Source of the DNA: Niveibacterium microcysteis
GTDB taxonomy: Bacteria > Pseudomonadota > Gammaproteobacteria > Burkholderiales > Rhodocyclaceae
DNA: 64,000 bases
Direction: 5' to 3'
Assembly (NCBI RefSeq): GCF_017161445.1
Contig: NZ_CP071060.1
Location: forward strand, 2,046,001 to 2,110,000
In this document: positions 59,722-64,000 of the stretch, piece by piece
Layout: each line of letters opens with the position of its first letter
How positions within the stretch are numbered: position 1 is the stretch's first letter
Made by a program: the position numbers and the translations under genes
Notes under the pieces: model-generated
The model's input: the letters and a program-made list of their open reading frames with translations, nothing else
Database searches by the model: none
Told to the model about the DNA's origin: nothing

Positions 59722-60813
59722 TCAGCCGCGGCGACGGCGACGTGCTCCGGCAAGTCCAGCCAGACCCAGGGCCGCCAGCGCGAGCGAACCCGGTTCCGGT
59801 ACCGCGGTGCTGTCGATCCAGTTGCGGTAGGAGTCAAGCAGGATGCCGCCCATGCCGTCGCCGAAACCGCCCTTCGGCGAATACCCCATCGCGAAGCCGA
59901 AGGTGTTGTTGGCGACGAGTTGGTACTCGCCGTCCACCAGCACGAAGGACGGGCCGCCCGAATCTCCGCCACCGATGTTGGCTTCAATGTCGTTGCCGAG
60001 GCTGGCGCCACACACCGCGACGCCGAGTACCGACGGATCACAGAAGGTGTCTACCGTGGTGCCGTCGCGCAGCGTGCCGTCAAAGTCGGCGTACCAGACT
60101 TCTTTCGAGCTACCGGCGCTGAAGCCAGCTTCATCGTTCGTTTCTGCAAAGTCGAACACGTTCTTGCCGCTGCGCTTCACGCGGAACGCCGGGCTGACAT
60201 AGTAGCCGTCCCATCCGTCACCGCTGGTGCCGTAGCCGACCATCGTGAACTGGGTGCCTTCGCTGACCGGGCCGCGGTAGATCTTGTAGGTCTTCGCTTC
60301 GTCAGGCGCAGGGGAGGACAAGCGGATGATCGCGATATCGTCGTTCACGCAGAAGCCAGGCACGCCCGACGGGCAATTGCCAAAACCAGCGTAATCCGGG
60401 TGCATATCGACCTTGTTGGCCGTGATCACAGCGCGACCGGCGCTGCCGGGCGCACTCGTCGCATTGAACACGACGCGAACATCGTTTCCGGGCTGATTGA
60501 TGTTGATCAGCGATCCATTGCCGTTGGAGTCAACGCAGTGGCCGGCCGATACCGCATGCCAGCGGTCGATCATGGCACCCGAACAGATGAAGCTGTCACC
60601 GTTGCTATAGCGGATGTTGATGCTGACGACGCCGGAGAAGGGCGAAGTCGGCTCGTTGGGGTCGACGCGCGCGGCGGGGCTGTCGGGCGGAGCGCCCGAT
60701 GCGATCAGCGGGGTGATGCTCGGCGTGATGGACATCGGAACGGCGTAGGCCATTGAGGCGGCAGCGCCGAAACCAATTGCTGCAATCGCACGGAACAGCT
60801 TGCTTGAAGTCAT
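59722..60813 (-). CDS. secreted trypsin-like serine protease with PEP-CTERM signal
   Basis: 363 residues from an ATG at 60813, with GGAG 9 bases upstream. A signal peptide (MTSSKLFRAIAAIGFGAAAS) directs export. The trypsin triad is in HAVSAGHCVD (His), VNDDIAIIRL (Asp) and GGGDSGGPSF (Ser). The end VPEPGSLALAALGLAGLAGA plus an Arg cluster is the PEP-CTERM sorting signal, cut by exosortase. It is probably exported and released or linked to exopolysaccharide. A sigma-54-like promoter lies upstream. Confidence 0.92.
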   Translation of the reverse strand: MTSSKLFRAIAAIGFGAAASMAYAVPMSITPSITPLIASGAPPDSPAARVDPNEPTSPFSGVVSINIRYSNGDSFICSGAMIDRWHAVSAGHCVDSNGNGSLININQPGNDVRVVFNATSAPGSAGRAVITANKVDMHPDYAGFGNCPSGVPGFCVNDDIAIIRLSSPAPDEAKTYKIYRGPVSEGTQFTMVGYGTSGDGWDGYYVSPAFRVKRSGKNVFDFAETNDEAGFSAGSSKEVWYADFDGTLRDGTTVDTFCDPSVLGVAVCGASLGNDIEANIGGGDSGGPSFVLVDGEYQLVANNTFGFAMGYSPKGGFGDGMGGILLDSYRNWIDSTAVPEPGSLALAALGLAGLAGARRRRRG

Positions 60814-60870
60814 TCTTAGGTGCTCCTGTTGTCGGGTTGATTGCGCCTTATGGGCGCAACTGCCACGACA

Positions 60871-60884
60871 GCAGGAAGCGTGCC
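60871..60884 (-). promoter_or_regulatory. sigma-54-type promoter for the PEP-CTERM protease
   Basis: On the minus strand GGCACGCTTCCTGC places the invariant GG at 60884-60883 and GC at 60872-60871 with the exact -24/-12 spacing. The match to YTGGCACGRNNNTTGCW is good (three mismatches). The start would be near 60859, ~46 bases before the ATG. Confidence 0.5.
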
Positions 60885-60889
60885 CGAAC

Positions 60890-60932
60890 GTGACAAATTC
60901 ACGCATCGCTTTGTTTGCAAAGAATTTGTCAC
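60890..60932. promoter_or_regulatory. 11-bp inverted repeat upstream of the PEP-CTERM protease
   Basis: GTGACAAATTC (60890-60900) and GAATTTGTCAC (60922-60932) are perfect arms with a 21-base spacer containing a smaller dyad (CTTTG-TTTG-CAAAG). It lies just upstream of the sigma-54-like -24 element, so it may bind an activator or repressor. It is also in the short space after the corA stop, but has no T-run. Confidence 0.6.
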
Positions 60933-60979
60933 AAGTGGGAAATATGCCCGGCCGGTTACTGTAAAAATGGCCGACAGAC

Positions 60980-62083
60980 TCAGCTGTTCTGTAGCCACTG
61001 CCGACGCCAAAAAATCAGGCCCATGATGCTGGCGATGCCCAGCATCAAACTGAGCGCGAACCAGAAGCCGTTGGGCAGCGACAACCACGGCATGGTCTGG
61101 AAGTTCATGCCGAAGATGCCGCTGATCAGCGTTGCCGGCATGAAAAGCATCGATACCACCGTCAACGCGCGTACTTCGGTATTCAGCCGCTGACTGTCGA
61201 GTGAGATGTGCAGATCGAGCAGGTCGCCAGTTGCGTCGCGCAGGCTGTCGAGTGATTCGACAACCTGGACGATATGGTCATAGACATCGCGCAGATAGAT
61301 GTCGGTGCTGCGTTTGACGAAACGCTCGTCGACCCGCTGCAGGCTGGTGATGACCTCCCGCAGCGGCCAAACGGTGCGCCGAAGTTCGCGGGTGTCGTGT
61401 TTGAGGCGGTTGATGGCCGTGATCAAGTGCGCCGCCCGCGGCTGATCGATGGTGTCTTCCAGTTGGTCGATCTGGCCCCCGAGCGATTCCAGCACGTTGA
61501 AGTAGCGGTCAACCACCGCATCGAGCAAGGAATAGGCAAGGTAGTCGGGTCCGCGCTCACGTGCTGGGCCGCTACCTTGCCGTAACCGCTCCCGAATTGG
61601 ATCGAAGAGGCCGCCTGGCCTCTCCTGAAAAGTCAGCACGAAGCGCTCGCCTAGCACGATGCTGACCTGATCTGACACCAACTCACCACTATCCTCGGCT
61701 GTGCGCCAGGCGCGTGCCACAAAGAACAGATAGCTCCCGTAGTCGTCGAGCTTCGGGCGCTGATGGGTGTTCAGGATGTCTTCCAGCGTCAGAGGGTGTA
61801 GGGCAAAACGCCGGCCGATCTCGCTCATCACCTCGGGCTGTTGAAGACCGTACACGTTGAGCCAGACCACGTCGTGCGCCGGCTCAAAGCTGCGAGATTC
61901 AGCGACCGATGCGAATCGACATTCCTTGAATCCGGTCCGGTCGTACTCGAACAAGGTGATCGCGGGCGAGGGCGTCTTGATGTCGCCCAAGTGAATCAGT
62001 GCGCCTGGCGGCTGGCCAATCTTCCTCCGGTAATCCGGGCGCGCCTTCTTTCGGGGGCGGGTGACTGGTTTTGACTTGATCGG
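60980..62083 (-). CDS. corA: CorA-family magnesium/cobalt transporter
   Basis: 367 residues from an ATG at 62083, with GGAG 7 bases upstream. A large cytoplasmic N-terminal domain (~1-300) leads to two C-terminal membrane helices; the pore signature GMN is in GIFGMNFQTMPW. It moves Mg2+ down its gradient and forms pentamers. Transcribed leftward on its own. Confidence 0.95.
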   Translation of the reverse strand, partial: PIKSKPVTRPRKKARPDYRRKIGQPPGALIHLGDIKTPSPAITLFEYDRTGFKECRFASVAESRSFEPAHDVVWLNVYGLQQPEVMSEIGRRFALHPLTLEDILNTHQRPKLDDYGSYLFFVARAWRTAEDSGELVSDQVSIVLGERFVLTFQERPGGLFDPIRERLRQGSGPARERGPDYLAYSLLDAVVDRYFNVLESLGGQIDQLEDTIDQPRAAHLITAINRLKHDTRELRRTVWPLREVITSLQRVDERFVKRSTDIYLRDVYDHIVQVVESLDSLRDATGDLLDLHISLDSQRLNTEVRALTVVSMLFMPATLISGIFGMNFQTMPWLSLPNGFWFALSLMLGIASIMGLIFWRRQWLQNS

Positions 62084-62317
62084 CATGTACTGCTCCGGTT
62101 TGATCCAACTCATTGGTAATCGGACTCGCGCGCGGTTCCGCTTCTCAGATTACGGCAGCAGTCAGTATGATGCCGGCTCGTCGTTGCCGCAGCACTCCCC
62201 CCAACGTTCGGCGCGCCCTCGATGGCTGCGCTCGTCCGTTTGCGGGCAGAGGCTTCCGGCAACTCCGGCGCATATGCGCCATTGCCCTGCATGGGCAGCA
62301 TCTGACCAGGAGGCTTC

Positions 62318-63439
62318 ATGGCACTGACGATCGGCGTTTTGGCCGAGCGAGTCACCGGCGAACGGCGCGTTGCGCTGGTCCCCGAGGTGGCTAAACGTTT
62401 CAGGGCGCTCGGAGTCGAGCTTGTTGTTCAACGCGGCGCCGCCGACGCTGCCAGCATCGCAGAGGGCGATTTCGCCGATGTGCGCTGGGCAGACGGTGTC
62501 GACGAGGTGCTCGCGGCGGACTTGGTGCTCGCAATCCAGCCGCCCTCCGACGAACTGATCGGCAAGCTCAAACCGGGTGTCGTGTTGGTTGCAGGCCTGC
62601 AACCCTACCAGAGCGCGGATCGTGCCCGGCTGTTTGCCGAGCGCAAGATCACGACCTTCGCGATGGAACTGCTGCCGCGTATCTCGCGTGCGCAGAGCAT
62701 GGATATCCTCTCATCGCAGGCGGCATGTTCCGGCTACCAGTGCGTACTGATCGCCGCCAGCCACTGCACCAAGTTCTTCCCGATGCTGACCTACGCGGCC
62801 GGCACGATCCGGCCGGCAAAGGTGCTCGTCATCGGTGCGGGTGTCGCGGGTCTGCAGGCAATTGCGACGGCGCGCCGCATGGGTGCGATGGTCGAAGCCT
62901 ACGACGTGCGTCCGGAAACCAAGGAGCAGATCGAATCCCTCGGCGCCAAGTTCGTCGATACCGGCGTATCTGCTGCGGGTACCGGCGGCTATGCCCGCGA
63001 ACTGACCGACGACGAGAAGCGTCAGCAGGCGGAGCGCCTTGGCAAGGCTGTTGCGCAATGCGACGCCCTGATCACCACTGCGGCGATCCCCGGCAAGAAG
63101 GCGCCGCAGATCATCTCCGCGGATATGGTTGCGAAGATGAAGACCGGTGCTGTCGTGGTCGACATGGCGGCTGAATCGGGCGGCAACGTTGCTGGCACCG
63201 TGGCTGGTGAGGCGGTTCGGGTTGGCCCCGCGCTGATCGTCGGCCCGACTAATCTGCCCAGCCGCATGGCCGCTCACTCGTCGGAGATGTTCTCCAAGAA
63301 CCTCTACAACTTCGTTTCGCCGATGATCAAGGATGGATCGCTGGCGATCGACTGGACCGACGAGGTGATCGCAGGTACCTGTCTCACGCACGACGGCGCG
63401 GTACGCCACGAAGGCGTGAAAAAGATTCTCGGACTTTGA
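62318..63439 (+). CDS. pntAA: proton-translocating NAD(P) transhydrogenase subunit alpha part 1
   Basis: 373 residues. NAD-binding domain I: GVLAERVTGERRVALVPEV, LPRISRAQSMDILSSQA, VLVIGAGVAGLQAIATARRMGA, VDMAAESGGNVAGT. It moves hydride between NADH and NADP+ with PntAB/PntB, which use the proton gradient. This is the split three-gene form. AGGAGG lies 5 bases before the ATG. An NADPH source beside an Entner-Doudoroff cell fits. Confidence 0.95.
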   Translation: MALTIGVLAERVTGERRVALVPEVAKRFRALGVELVVQRGAADAASIAEGDFADVRWADGVDEVLAADLVLAIQPPSDELIGKLKPGVVLVAGLQPYQSADRARLFAERKITTFAMELLPRISRAQSMDILSSQAACSGYQCVLIAASHCTKFFPMLTYAAGTIRPAKVLVIGAGVAGLQAIATARRMGAMVEAYDVRPETKEQIESLGAKFVDTGVSAAGTGGYARELTDDEKRQQAERLGKAVAQCDALITTAAIPGKKAPQIISADMVAKMKTGAVVVDMAAESGGNVAGTVAGEAVRVGPALIVGPTNLPSRMAAHSSEMFSKNLYNFVSPMIKDGSLAIDWTDEVIAGTCLTHDGAVRHEGVKKILGL

Positions 63440-63451
63440 CGGAGCGCCGCA

Positions 63452-63754
63452 ATGGAAGGCTTCCTGGCAATTTACATCTTCATGCTGGCCGCATTTACCG
63501 GCTACGAGGTCATCGCGCGCGTGCCGGTGATCCTGCATACCCCGCTGATGTCGGGGTCCAACTTTGTGCACGGCGTGGTGCTGGTGGGTGCGATGGTGGC
63601 ACTCGGCAATGCTGACCCGAACGATCCGCTGCAACTGGCAATCGGTTTTGTTGCCGTGGTGCTCGGCGCGGCGAATGCGGCCGGCGGTTACGTGGTAACC
63701 GAACGGATGCTCGCCATGTTCAAGCGCGATGACCGCAAGGAGGCGGCCAAATGA
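63452..63754 (+). CDS. pntAB: NAD(P) transhydrogenase subunit alpha part 2
   Basis: 100 residues with three membrane helices (FLAIYIFMLAAFTGYEVI, FVHGVVLVGAMVALG, LAIGFVAVVLGAANAAGGY). It is part of the proton channel, domain II. It lies 12 bases after pntAA and overlaps pntB by ATGA. Confidence 0.95.
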   Translation: MEGFLAIYIFMLAAFTGYEVIARVPVILHTPLMSGSNFVHGVVLVGAMVALGNADPNDPLQLAIGFVAVVLGAANAAGGYVVTERMLAMFKRDDRKEAAK

Positions 63755-64000
63755 CCGGGGCAACTTGGCTGATCAATATTTCGTACTTCGTCGTTGCGGT
63801 CCTGTTCATTCTGGGCCTCAAGGCGATGGCCTCGCCGGTTTCGGCGCGCAAGGGCATCGTCTGGGCGGGCGCCGGCATGGTGCTGGCGACCGTGGTGACG
63901 TTCCTGACCCCGGACATGCGGAACATGCTGCTGATCGTCGTCGCATTGGCGCTCGGCGGTTCGCTGGCATGGTGGTCCGGCAAGGTCGTCAAGATGACCG
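63751..64000 (+). CDS. pntB: NAD(P) transhydrogenase subunit beta, 5' end only
   Basis: 83 residues visible before the window ends. Membrane helices begin at once (WLINISYFVVAVLFILGLKA, GIVWAGAGMVLATVVTFL, MLLIVVALALGG), as in PntB. ARKGIVWAGAGM matches the family. The NADP-binding domain is beyond the window. Confidence 0.9.
   Translation, partial: MTGATWLINISYFVVAVLFILGLKAMASPVSARKGIVWAGAGMVLATVVTFLTPDMRNMLLIVVALALGGSLAWWSGKVVKMT

Overview
The window looks like the chromosome of a GC-rich betaproteobacterium. A Rhodocyclales-type organism is the best guess; the genus cannot be fixed from sequence alone. Pointers are the Entner-Doudoroff and maltose gene clusters, a glucokinase fused to a HexR/RpiR regulator (a betaproteobacterial arrangement), CreBCD, glcDEF, a split pntAA-pntAB-pntB transhydrogenase, and a secreted protease ending in a PEP-CTERM sorting signal. 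I saw no rRNA, tRNA, CRISPR array or insertion sequence.

The first ~11.1 kb is an accessory region, visibly more AT-rich than the rest and full of mobility functions. It holds a GIY-YIG/DUF4357 protein; a leftward operon of a small plasmid-type protein, a C39-like cysteine peptidase and a tyrosine recombinase; a filamentous-phage-type (gene II/X) replication protein with an AlpA-like helix-turn-helix gene; a cluster of G-tract repeats; an unrecognised 265-residue protein; and a 1028-residue metallophosphoesterase-STAND ATPase that may be a defence protein. A P4-type integrase closes the region at 9.8-11.0 kb. The conserved chromosome resumes at about 11.2 kb, after a strong bidirectional terminator.

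From 12.2 to 31.7 kb lies a sugar-catabolism block. pgi and the overlapping zwf-pgl-glk operon run left. edd-eda, lamB, malK, malE, malF, malG, a single-domain CBM41 protein, a MalS-like GH13 amylase, an aldo/keto reductase and the glucokinase-HexR fusion run right. The parts fit one pathway: alpha-glucans are bound and cut outside the cytoplasm, cross by LamB and MalEFGK, are phosphorylated by two glucokinases, and are degraded through zwf-pgl-edd-eda. Two HexR-like operators sit between zwf and edd, so the fused regulator probably controls this junction.

From 31.8 to 39.7 kb come panC, a LysE exporter and an M20 amidohydrolase (leftward), an unrecognised outer-membrane protein, and creB-creC-creD with a matching CreB cre-tag before creD. 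From 39.9 to 46.2 kb is a tightly overlapped beta-oxidation operon (thiolase, FadB/J-like enzyme, TetR regulator, alpha-methylacyl-CoA racemase, acyl-CoA dehydrogenase). From 46.2 to 64 kb are DUF2917/LysR genes, the housekeeping run pyrG-kdsA-Dabb-eno-ftsB, a cobalamin adenosyltransferase, a short glycyl-radical protein with an FNR-like box, glcDEF, HDOD and PP2C signalling genes, the PEP-CTERM protease with a sigma-54-like promoter and an adjoining dyad, corA and the start of the pnt operon (pntB is cut by the window end).

Coding starts were moved inward from the longest reading frame wherever a ribosome-binding site, a gene junction or a family's usual start supported it. Functional calls rest on motif recognition by eye; no database search was run.
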